Of a stretch of 64,000 nucleotides of DNA, positions 8,477-15,773 are shown piece after piece (within the stretch, counting starts at the first letter, position 1; every line of letters begins with the position of its first letter). The translations under genes and the position numbers were made by a program. The notes beneath the pieces were generated by a model. That model had not been told where the DNA came from and made no database searches. It was given only the letters and a program-made list of their open reading frames with translations. Location of the stretch: the NCBI GenBank assembly GCA_964556545.1, contig CAZKWE010000029.1, positions 1-64,000 on the forward strand, written 5' to 3'. This DNA is from JALSKU01 sp964556545 (GTDB lineage: Bacteria; Campylobacterota; Campylobacteria; Campylobacterales; JALSKU01).

Positions 8477-10822
8477 ATGATTGGGATTAGGATACTGGGC
8501 TCCGGAGGAAGTGTTGGCAAAAATGAATATACCACATGTATTCAAGTAACAAAGCATACTCTTATAGATGCCGGCAATATTATGCATGCTTTGGGAGAAG
8601 ACGCAAAGGATATAAACTCCGTATTTCTTTCTCATTCACATTTGGACCATGTTATAGACATTGCTTATTTGATAGACAATACCCTCTCTTTTAGAAAAGA
8701 ACCTTTAAAAATATATGCCCTTAAAGAAACTATTGATACAATCAAAGAAAATATATTTAATTGGAATATATGGCCTGATTTTAGCAAGATAAATTTACCG
8801 CATACCGATATAGCATCTATCAGTTTTATTCCTATAGAATTTGGTAAAAGCTATAAGGTTGAAAATGATATTTTGCTTACCCCGTTTCCTTCAAATCATA
8901 CGGTACCCTGTAGCGGCTATATAATTGAGTCGAACAAAGGCTCTATCTTTTTTAGTGCCGATACTTATACAAATCCAAAACTTTGGGAAATGTTAAATAA
9001 AAATAAAAATATAAAATCTTTACTGATAGATGTATCTTTTCCAAGCAGAATGAAAAAAATAGCTAAAGAGAGTAAGCATTTGACACCTTCACTATTGAAA
9101 AAGGAGTTAAAACAGTTAAAAAGAGATAATTTTAATATATATATAAATCATTTAAAGCCAATATTTAAAGATGAAATTGTGCATGAATTAACTTTAATGA
9201 ACTTCGAGGAAAACATAATCAATTATGATGATATTGTCACTTATGCCGATGGTAAAAAATATAAATCAAATGAAAATGCAATACTTAAAATTGGTAAATT
9301 AAAAAAAATAGGCATTGCACTTTCGGCAGAAAATAATTTGGATATTCTTTTGGAGATGATACTCAAAGAAGCTAAAAGTATCACGGGTGCAGACGGAGGA
9401 ACACTCTACTTGCTGGATAAAAACAAATTAAAGTTTACCGTGGTGCAGAATGATTCTCTAAATATTAAAGCAGGAGGCAAATCATCTACTATAAAATGGC
9501 CTTCTTTACCGTTGTATGTAAAAGGAAAACCAAATAAAAAATTAGTGGCGGTAACTTGTGCGCTTGATGGAAAAGTTATAAATATACCCGATGTTTACAA
9601 AGTAAAAGATTTTGATTTTGAGGGAACAAAAGAATTTGATAGAAAAACAAAATACAAATCAAGATCAATGCTGGTGCTTCCTCTTAAAGATCATGAAAAT
9701 AATATTATAGGAGTATTGCAACTGATAAATAAAATTAACAGTTTTGAAGAAAAAATAGAATCTTTTAACAAAGAAGATGAAGAGATAGCTTTATCTTTAT
9801 CTTCTCAGGCTGCTATTGCCATCGCCAACAGTATGCTCATAAGAGATCTTGAAAAACTTGTTGAAGCATTTTTAAAAAGTATTATTTATGCCATAAGTAA
9901 AAAATCTAAACACACAGCAGGACATATAAAGCGTATGGTTGAGATAAGTATGATGATATCAAAAGGTATAAACAAAGATAGAACTATTTTTAAAAATGTA
10001 TCTTTTGGTGAAAATGAACTCAAACAGATAAAATTATCCGCACTTGTTCATGATATAGGAAAACTTTCAATTCCGGAATATATTTTAGACAAATCCAAAA
10101 AGCTTGAAGGCATATATGACGGTATAGAAAAGATCAAATACAAAATTGAGATAATAAAAAAAGAATTACAAATTTCGGCCTTAAAAGGCGATATAGATAT
10201 GGAAGAAGCAAAAAAAGAACAAGAAAAGCTTGAGAAATACTTTGAGCTTATCTCTTTATGCAACAGTGCATACGGATATTTAGATGAGGATACGGTTAAT
10301 TTGCTCTGGAAGCTTGCAGATCGGAAATATAATTTAAACGGATCAACTTATACGGTATTAACAAAAGAAGAAGCCGGTTATTTGAGTATAAGAAAAGGTA
10401 CGCTGAGTAAAAAAGAAAGAGAGATTATCAATTCTCATGCAAAAATAACTTTGGATATTCTTAAAAAATTAAAATTTCCCAAAAAATATAAAGATATTCC
10501 ACAGATTGCCGGAAATCATCATGAAAAGCTTAATGCAAAAGGATACCCCAGAGGTTTAAAGGCTGATGAAATATCGTTTAAATCCAGAATCCTTGCAATC
10601 GCAGATATATTTGAGGCTTTAACTGCCAGCGACAGACCATACAAAAAAGCAAATCCTCTATCTTTGGCGATGCAGATATTGTATGATATGGCAAAGGATG
10701 GAGAACTTGATAGAAAAATTGTAAAATTTTTTTACAAATCAGGTCTATACATGGAATATGCAAAAAAAATACTTCCTAAAAGCAGTATTGATAAAGTTGA
10801 TATAAATTTTGATGATTTGTAG
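8477..10822 (+). CDS. Metallo-beta-lactamase / GAF / HD-GYP fusion phosphodiesterase
   Basis: I take the ATG at 8477 because the reading frame before it overlaps the DUF445 gene and family similarity begins at RILGSGGSVG. The 781 residues hold three modules. A metallo-beta-lactamase fold with SHSHLDH (metal ligands His53, His55, Asp57, His58) resembles class II 3',5'-cyclic-nucleotide phosphodiesterases. A GAF domain follows (about 275-455, with ADGGTLYLLD and SRSMLVLPL). The HD-GYP domain begins near 470, with HTAGH at 479, catalytic HD at 525-526, then HHEKLNAKGYP at 681-691. HD-GYP proteins hydrolyse cyclic di-GMP. Between the HD pair and the HHE motif there is about 80 residues of extra charged, helical sequence. 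One protein may thus link two nucleotide-hydrolysing sites through a ligand-sensing GAF. Substrates are inferred from family membership. Confidence 0.88.
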   Translation: MIGIRILGSGGSVGKNEYTTCIQVTKHTLIDAGNIMHALGEDAKDINSVFLSHSHLDHVIDIAYLIDNTLSFRKEPLKIYALKETIDTIKENIFNWNIWPDFSKINLPHTDIASISFIPIEFGKSYKVENDILLTPFPSNHTVPCSGYIIESNKGSIFFSADTYTNPKLWEMLNKNKNIKSLLIDVSFPSRMKKIAKESKHLTPSLLKKELKQLKRDNFNIYINHLKPIFKDEIVHELTLMNFEENIINYDDIVTYADGKKYKSNENAILKIGKLKKIGIALSAENNLDILLEMILKEAKSITGADGGTLYLLDKNKLKFTVVQNDSLNIKAGGKSSTIKWPSLPLYVKGKPNKKLVAVTCALDGKVINIPDVYKVKDFDFEGTKEFDRKTKYKSRSMLVLPLKDHENNIIGVLQLINKINSFEEKIESFNKEDEEIALSLSSQAAIAIANSMLIRDLEKLVEAFLKSIIYAISKKSKHTAGHIKRMVEISMMISKGINKDRTIFKNVSFGENELKQIKLSALVHDIGKLSIPEYILDKSKKLEGIYDGIEKIKYKIEIIKKELQISALKGDIDMEEAKKEQEKLEKYFELISLCNSAYGYLDEDTVNLLWKLADRKYNLNGSTYTVLTKEEAGYLSIRKGTLSKKEREIINSHAKITLDILKKLKFPKKYKDIPQIAGNHHEKLNAKGYPRGLKADEISFKSRILAIADIFEALTASDRPYKKANPLSLAMQILYDMAKDGELDRKIVKFFYKSGLYMEYAKKILPKSSIDKVDINFDDL

Positions 10823-10840
10823 CCAAAAGGAAATTTTTAT

Positions 10841-10921
10841 ATGATTTCGCAAGCATCTTTATTTTCCGTATTGAGAATTTCTCCGGTAAGCAAAATAAAA
10901 ACACAAAAAGGCTTTAATTGA
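10841..10921 (+). CDS. Possible 26-residue small protein
   Basis: An ATG preceded at a good distance by AAAAGGAAA opens a 26-codon frame directly after the HD-GYP gene. It ends eight bases inside the 3' end of the convergent TauE gene. The peptide is basic at the C-terminus, with no membrane helix and no family I recognise. It could be a translated small gene, the 5' remnant of a lost gene, or chance. Confidence 0.2.
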   Translation: MISQASLFSVLRISPVSKIKTQKGFN

Positions 10922-11666
10922 AATACGGAGATACGATTGATACGATAGAAGTCAATACAAGTAGACTCATTACAATCCTTTTTAATTTTTTATGATCTAA
11001 TAAATTGCCAAGTTTGACTCCAAAAAGAGTTCCAAGAATAACTACAGGAGTAAAAGACAATCCTATTACGAAATAATAGACCAACTCTTTTCCAAAATTG
11101 TAATATAAAAGAACCAGTAAAAACGGAGATGCCAAAAAAAATAGTGCACTTAAGAATGCCCGTATCTCCAAAGCATTCCATCTGTGGGCCATTACCCAAA
11201 GTATTACCGGTGGTCCTCCCATGGAAATCATGCCAAGAAATATACCGCTTGATAGAAATGATAAAATACTCCAAAACCACCCTATTTCTTCTTTTGGTTT
11301 AACTTTAAACAGTAACTGAACGGCAACTATCAAAAGTATAACAATACCCACTATCTGTTTTATATTATTTTTATCAAAATCGTTTATCAGAGTTAACAGA
11401 TAAATTCCAAGCGGTAAGCCCAGATATCTGAAAAAAGTTCCTTTGGCTACATCTTTCCATTTGATATATTTTCTTAGTTTGTATGTGGAAGTAAGGGATT
11501 GCATAAAAATTGGAATAGAAGTTACAGTAATAGCCTGAGGCAGAGATAATCCGCTCCAAATAAGCATAGGTATGGCAAAAATATTGAATGCAAAACCAAC
11601 TGCTCCTTGAATTGTACTGCAAACAAAAAGTATTACCCCTATAAGAACGATAATGGTTATACTCAT
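10914..11666 (-). CDS. TauE/SafE family sulfite or small-anion exporter
   Basis: The 250 residues form about eight hydrophobic helices in two repeats, the layout of the TauE/SafE (DUF81) family. Typical features are the N-terminal GVILFVCSTIQGAVGFAFN, the proline-containing LSLPQAI at 42-48, and a second-half GMISMGGPPVILWV (about 147-160). Members move sulfite, sulfoacetate or other organosulfur anions outward across the inner membrane, but substrate cannot be read from sequence. The start codon overlaps the stop of the upstream yaiI-like gene by one base (TAATG), so the two are co-transcribed. No sulfur genes lie beside it. Confidence 0.85.
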   Translation of the reverse strand: MSITIIVLIGVILFVCSTIQGAVGFAFNIFAIPMLIWSGLSLPQAITVTSIPIFMQSLTSTYKLRKYIKWKDVAKGTFFRYLGLPLGIYLLTLINDFDKNNIKQIVGIVILLIVAVQLLFKVKPKEEIGWFWSILSFLSSGIFLGMISMGGPPVILWVMAHRWNALEIRAFLSALFFLASPFLLVLLYYNFGKELVYYFVIGLSFTPVVILGTLFGVKLGNLLDHKKLKRIVMSLLVLTSIVSIVSPYFN

Positions 11667-12124
11667 TATCTATTTTCTCTTAACAGTTTTGCTAAAAAAT
11701 TATTGAAAGTGGTTGCAAAATTATGAATATCTTTTTTGCCAAACGGAGCAGGGCCTTTTGTTTTTTCTCCGCTATCTCTAATTTCTTGCATAAGATTTCT
11801 TATAGCAAGGTGAGATTTTATATTTTCTTTATTATACAAAGTACCTCTGTGATCTATAGCATATGCCCCTTTTGAGACAATCCTGTCAGACAGAGGTATA
11901 TCCGAAGTAATAACTATGTCGTTTTTTTGAACAAGTTTTACTATGTGATGATCAGCTTCATCTATACCTTTACCGACTATTATATATGAGATTAAAGGTG
12001 ATTTGCCGATGCTGATTTTTTTATTGGAGATAACATATGTTTTTAATTTCAATCTTTCTATACTTTTAAAAATAATAGGTTTTAAAAGATTTACAAGAGC
12101 ATCTCCATCTATAAAAAGTACCAT
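11666..12124 (-). CDS. YaiI/YqxD family (DUF188) protein
   Basis: The 152-residue protein shows the DUF188 pattern: an N-terminal FIDGDALVN with acidic residues, DEADHHIV (around 74-81), ITSDIPLSDRIVSKGA (around 91-106), DHRG and a C-terminal KGPAPFGKKD. The fold is related to PIN-type nucleases and the acidic residues could bind metal, but the activity is not established for the family. It precedes the TauE-type gene with a one-base overlap. Length matches the family norm of about 150. Confidence 0.88.
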   Translation of the reverse strand: MVLFIDGDALVNLLKPIIFKSIERLKLKTYVISNKKISIGKSPLISYIIVGKGIDEADHHIVKLVQKNDIVITSDIPLSDRIVSKGAYAIDHRGTLYNKENIKSHLAIRNLMQEIRDSGEKTKGPAPFGKKDIHNFATTFNNFLAKLLRENR

Positions 12125-12402
12125 TAAATGAAACTCTCCTTGGCTTAAGAGATTACTGTGCAGTGGTCTCTATAAGTGTTTATCTATATTTTATTTGTAA
12201 AAGTATAGTATAATTTTTAAAGATTTGATATAAAAAATGAGATATTTTAGTGATTTGTGATTGTTTGTCTTTGATTTTGTCCGGGTAAAATAAACTTTTA
12301 AGATACTCTAAAAACTTCAAAAAGTATATTTTTTGGATAATATTGTTAGAAAAAATAGTTAAAAATATCCTAAAAACATATAGATTTTTCAAAATGAGAT
12401 GG

Positions 12403-12487
12403 CCGGGAGAGGGGGATTCGAACCCCCGGAGGTGTTACCCTCACCGGTTTTCAAGACCGGCACATTCAACCGCTCTGACATCTCCCG
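12403..12487 (-). tRNA. tRNA-Ser (TGA)
   Basis: The minus strand folds as an 85-base class II tRNA with acceptor stem CGGGAGA/TCTCCCG, a long variable arm, a T loop GTTCGAATC and the anticodon loop CTTGAAA. CCA is not encoded. It is the last of four tRNAs read from the promoter at 13060-13088. Confidence 0.95.
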
Positions 12488-12500
12488 ACAATAACAAAAA

Positions 12501-12575
12501 TGGAGGCGACACCCGGATTCGAACCGGGGATCAGAGCTTTGCAGGCTCCTGCCTTAGCCACTTGGCTATGTCGCC
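12501..12575 (-). tRNA. tRNA-Cys (GCA)
   Basis: The cloverleaf has acceptor GGCGACA/TGTCGCC, anticodon loop CTGCAAA and discriminator U73, the cysteine identity base. CCA is encoded (12501-12503 in complement). Confidence 0.96.
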
Positions 12576-12590
12576 CTGATATTCAAAAAA

Positions 12591-12678
12591 TGGTGCCCGG
12601 GGCCGGACTTGAACCGGCACGATCGCAATGATCGAGGGATTTTAAGTCCCTTGTGTCTACCAATTCCACCACCCGGGC
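12591..12678 (-). tRNA. tRNA-Leu (TAA)
   Basis: This is an 88-base class II tRNA with acceptor GCCCGGG/CCCGGGC, anticodon loop CTTAAAA and a long variable arm containing GATCATTGCGATC. CCA is encoded. Confidence 0.96.
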
Positions 12679-12969
12679 AAAAAATCGTAAAAGCGAAGCT
12701 TTTAGAACGACAACTGCTTGTCGTTCGGCGATTTTTTGGACAAATCGATGTGCATTTATGCACCGGTTTGTCGGGGTACCTTGAAGCAAATTTTAATTTG
12801 CGGTTCATTTCGGAACGAAATGGAATCAAATCAAATGATTTCGCAAACCAAGAAATTGCTTTTTGCCAAGCGACAACTGCTTGTCGTTCGGCGATTTTAT
12901 ATCTTTATAGACTAAAAACAATCCAAAGAGATATACAAAAACAGCAAATATTTATCATTTACAGTTTTA
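12679..12969. repeat. Hairpin-dense spacer with a 28-base direct repeat
   Basis: The 291 bases between tRNA-Leu and tRNA-Gly hold no credible gene. A 28-base sequence at 12708-12735 recurs exactly at 12871-12898, each copy starting with the palindrome CGACAACTGCTTGTCG. Between and before them are further short palindromes: AAAAGCGAAGCTTTT, TGCATTTATGCA, GACAAA paired with TTTGTC, GCAAATTTTAATTTGC and CATTTCGGAACGAAATG. In the minus-strand tRNA precursor these would be consecutive hairpins. Confidence 0.7.
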
Positions 12970-13044
<75 letters not shown>

Positions 13045-13059
13045 AAAAAAAGAGATGAA

Positions 13060-13088
13060 ATTATATCCAAAAAAAAGCTAAAAGTAAA
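13060..13088 (-). promoter_or_regulatory. Sigma-70 promoter of the Gly-Leu-Cys-Ser tRNA cluster
   Basis: On the minus strand, TTTACT (13083-13088) and TATAAT (13060-13065) are separated by exactly 17 bases. They lie 15 bases before the tRNA-Gly 5' end. The divergent ilvD -10 (13100-13105, plus strand) is only 12 bases away, so the two promoters are back to back. Confidence 0.75.
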
Positions 13089-13099
13089 GCAAAATAAGT

Positions 13100-13129
13100 T
13101 ATAATCACTCAAAATATTATTTATAAGGA
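13100..13129 (+). promoter_or_regulatory. -10 element and RBS of ilvD
   Basis: TATAAT lies at 13100-13105 and TAAGGA at 13124-13129, seven bases before the ATG at 13137. The short leader leaves no room for a classical leader-peptide attenuator, so branched-chain amino-acid attenuation is not visible here. Confidence 0.5.
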
Positions 13130-13136
13130 ATAGTGC

Positions 13137-14831
13137 ATGAGAAGTGATGAAGTTAAAAAAGGATATCAAAGAGCACCACATAGAAGTCTCTTTAGGGCAA
13201 CAGGCTTGAAGGATGAGGATTTTGATAAGCCGTTTATCGGTGTAGCCAACTCTTTTATTGAGATAATCCCCGGACACTTTTTTCTTGATAAGTATGCCAA
13301 AATTATAAAAGACGAGATAAGAAAAAACGGATGTGTACCATTTGAATTTAACACCATAGGGGTTGATGACGGTATTGCTATGGGGCATGACGGTATGCTT
13401 TATTCCTTGCCAAGCAGAGAGCTTATAGCTAATTGCATTGAAACTGTTATGAATGCACATAAGCTTGATGCTATGATTTGTATACCCAACTGTGACAAAA
13501 TAACTCCCGGTATGGTTATGGGAGCATTAAGGGTAAATGTTCCAACTGTTTTTGTTACGGGAGGACCGATGAAAGCCGGCAAATTAAATGATGGTACATC
13601 TATAGATTTGGCAACTGTTTTTGAAGGAGTAGGACAGCTTGAAGCAGGAGAAATAACTGAAGAAAAACTGGTTGAGCTTGAATGTGCGGCATGCCCAAGC
13701 GGAGGAAGTTGTAGCGGTATGTTTACTGCCAACAGTATGAATACTTTATTAGAAGCCATGGGAGTAGCATTAAAAGGCAACGGAACTATACTGGCTTTAA
13801 CTCCAAAGAGAGAAGAGCTTTTGAGAAAAGCTGCTAAAAGGATATGCGAAATAGCAAAGTCAAAAGAATTGTCGGAAAAATTCAAGTTTAAAAACATACT
13901 AAATAAAAAAGCGATAAATAATGCTTTTGCCGTTGATATGGCAATGGGCGGAAGCACTAACACAGTTTTGCATATGTTAGCTATAGCAAGAGAAGCAGGA
14001 GTTGATTTTGACTTGGCAAATATAAATGAAATGAGCAAAAAAGTTTCCCATATAGCAAAAATTTCTCCATCTCTTTCTACTGTTCATATGGAAGATATAC
14101 ATAGTGCCGGTGGTGTTAGTGCCGTTATGAAAGAGATAACAAAAAGAGGCAATAATGTTTTGGCACTTGACAATTTAACTATCGAGGGAGAAACCATAGG
14201 AGAAAGAATAGACAAATCCGAGATAACCGATATAGATATTATCCACACAATAGACAATCCTTACAGTAAAGTAGGAGGGCTTGCCATACTTTACGGAAAT
14301 CTTGCACTTGAAGGAGCAGTTATAAAAACTGCCGGAGTAATTGCAAGTATGAGAAAATATAGTGGTAAAGCAGTTTGCTTTGATTCTCAGGATGATGCTA
14401 TAAAAGGTATAACCGGTGGTAAAGTAAAAGCCGGAGATGTAGTAGTTATAAGGTATGAAGGGCCAAAGGGAGGCCCCGGTATGCAAGAAATGCTAAGTCC
14501 CACTTCACTTATTATGGGAATGGGATTGGGAGATAAAGTCGCACTTATAACAGACGGAAGATTTAGCGGGGCAACACACGGAGCAAGTGTGGGTCATGTT
14601 TCACCCGAAGCCGCTGAAGGCGGAGTGATAGGACTTTTGAAAGATGGTGATATTATAGATATTGATGTTGATGAACATATATTGAGTGTTAGATTGAGTG
14701 ATGAGGAAATTGAAAAAAGAAGAAAAACTTTTAATCCAAAACCAAGAAAAATTGATAGCAAATGGCTTAAACAGTATAGAATTCTTGTAACAAATGCGGC
14801 TCACGGGGCAGTGTTAAAAACCGAGCTTTAA
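13137..14831 (+). CDS. ilvD: Dihydroxy-acid dehydratase
   Basis: IlvD removes water from dihydroxyisovalerate and its isoleucine-pathway analogue, the third common step of valine, leucine and isoleucine synthesis, using an iron-sulfur cluster. The 564 residues show the family start (SDEVKKGYQRAPHRSLFRA), the cluster cysteines in NCDKITPGM (Cys119) and GGSCSGMF (Cys192), and the C-terminal LITDGRFSGATHG substrate motif. Length fits the family. marC begins three bases after the stop and may share the transcript. No other ilv gene is present in the window. Confidence 0.97.
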   Translation: MRSDEVKKGYQRAPHRSLFRATGLKDEDFDKPFIGVANSFIEIIPGHFFLDKYAKIIKDEIRKNGCVPFEFNTIGVDDGIAMGHDGMLYSLPSRELIANCIETVMNAHKLDAMICIPNCDKITPGMVMGALRVNVPTVFVTGGPMKAGKLNDGTSIDLATVFEGVGQLEAGEITEEKLVELECAACPSGGSCSGMFTANSMNTLLEAMGVALKGNGTILALTPKREELLRKAAKRICEIAKSKELSEKFKFKNILNKKAINNAFAVDMAMGGSTNTVLHMLAIAREAGVDFDLANINEMSKKVSHIAKISPSLSTVHMEDIHSAGGVSAVMKEITKRGNNVLALDNLTIEGETIGERIDKSEITDIDIIHTIDNPYSKVGGLAILYGNLALEGAVIKTAGVIASMRKYSGKAVCFDSQDDAIKGITGGKVKAGDVVVIRYEGPKGGPGMQEMLSPTSLIMGMGLGDKVALITDGRFSGATHGASVGHVSPEAAEGGVIGLLKDGDIIDIDVDEHILSVRLSDEEIEKRRKTFNPKPRKIDSKWLKQYRILVTNAAHGAVLKTEL

Positions 14832-14834
14832 TAA

Positions 14835-15476
14835 ATGGAAAGTTTTTTCAATCTATTCTTGGCTGAGGCAGTAGCCGTCTTTGCCATACTTGATCCTGTG
14901 GGAGTGAGTGCAATGTTGCCATCACTCCTGCATCAAAATATTACAAAACAAGAAATTAGAAAAGTTGCTTTTATGGCAACTTTAACTGCCGTTATAGCCT
15001 TTTTTATTGTGCTTTTGAGTGGAGACTTTATACTAAAACTTTTCGGTATAGATATGAATTCACTAAAAGCAATGGGCGGAGTTGTACTTTTGCTCATGGC
15101 AGTAAATATGGTAAATGGCCATAGTAAAAAAAAGTCTCATCACTCGAAAGAAGAAGAGGATGAAGCAAAAGAGCATGAAAATCTGGCTGTTATACCCATA
15201 GGAATACCAATTATTTTCGGCCCCGGACTTTTTGCAACGGTAATAGTTTATAAGTCTCAAGCAGAAAATATCCAAGATGTATTTTCTTTGATTTTCGCTT
15301 TTTTGATAAATGCTTTTATTCTTTATATGACTCTTAGAAATTCTATATATATCAAAAAAGTTGTGGGTATTACGGGGGAAAGAATAGTTACAAGACTTAT
15401 GGGTCTTATAACGGGTGCTATTGCTATACAATTTATAGTTGGCGGCGTAGTTGAAATCGTAAAGAAATATATATGA
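14835..15476 (+). CDS. MarC family inner-membrane protein
   Basis: The 213 residues hold six hydrophobic helices typical of MarC proteins. The N-terminal AVFAILDPVGVSAMLPSLL matches the family's conserved proline- and glycine-containing helix 1. A histidine- and acid-rich cytosolic loop (KKKSHHSKEEEDEAKEHE, about 96-113) separates the two halves. The second half opens with IPIGIPIIFGPG, another family hallmark. The function of MarC proteins is unknown: an earlier link to multiple antibiotic resistance was withdrawn. The stop codon lies inside the first unit of the downstream tandem duplication. Confidence 0.88.
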   Translation: MESFFNLFLAEAVAVFAILDPVGVSAMLPSLLHQNITKQEIRKVAFMATLTAVIAFFIVLLSGDFILKLFGIDMNSLKAMGGVVLLLMAVNMVNGHSKKKSHHSKEEEDEAKEHENLAVIPIGIPIIFGPGLFATVIVYKSQAENIQDVFSLIFAFLINAFILYMTLRNSIYIKKVVGITGERIVTRLMGLITGAIAIQFIVGGVVEIVKKYI

Positions 15477-15773
15477 AACAATCATGCTTCAAAAAACACA
15501 AACAAAAATAAAAATCATGATTGTTTCTCTCGCCGACAGGTGTAGCATAAGTTTTACCCCACAAAATTTTAAAATTTTGTGGGGACCCCAAAGAGATAGG
15601 AATTTTTGTTGGAATTTATTTCCGACAAAAAGGAGATATTAAAATGAAACAATCATATTTCAAAAAAACACAAACAAAAATAAAAATCATGATTGTTTCT
15701 CTCGCCGACAGGCGTAGCTTTAGTGATAGGAATTTTTGCCGGAATTCATTTCCGACAAAAAGGAGATTTTAAG
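15473..15773 (+). repeat. Tandem duplication between marC and mnmA
   Basis: Unit 1 (15473-15643, 171 bases) and unit 2 (15644-15773, 130 bases) are about 90% identical where they align. Each begins ATGAAACAATCAT and ends with a strong ribosome site AAAAAGGAGAT. Unit 1 has about 40 extra bases that include the palindrome at 15557-15584. Each unit starts a short frame: 12 codons in unit 1, 42 codons in unit 2 (15644-15772, stopping one base before the mnmA start). A second frame encodes a hydrophobic stretch (TGVALVIGIFAGI). The ribosome site at the end of unit 2 serves mnmA. Confidence 0.8.
15557..15584. repeat. Perfect 28-bp palindrome inserted in repeat unit 1
   Basis: CCCCACAAAATTTT is followed directly by its exact reverse complement, with no loop. 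It occupies the region of unit 1 that is absent from unit 2, so it was either inserted after the duplication or deleted from unit 2. Confidence 0.85.

Noticed and set aside
12180..12392. 70-residue minus-strand frame between yaiI and tRNA-Ser
   Set aside because: There is no ribosome site, composition is AT-driven (Phe, Ile, Lys, Tyr) and it lies in the 3' region of the tRNA cluster.
12708..12898. CRISPR array
   Set aside because: Only two repeats occur, 163 bases apart, with no spacer-size unit and no cas genes nearby.
13100..13137. Leader-peptide attenuator before ilvD
   Set aside because: The leader is too short and has no run of Ile, Leu or Val codons.
15693..15773. N-terminal extension of mnmA by 27 residues
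   Set aside because: These residues read the tandem repeat. GTG 15774 has a strong ribosome site and starts the family sequence.
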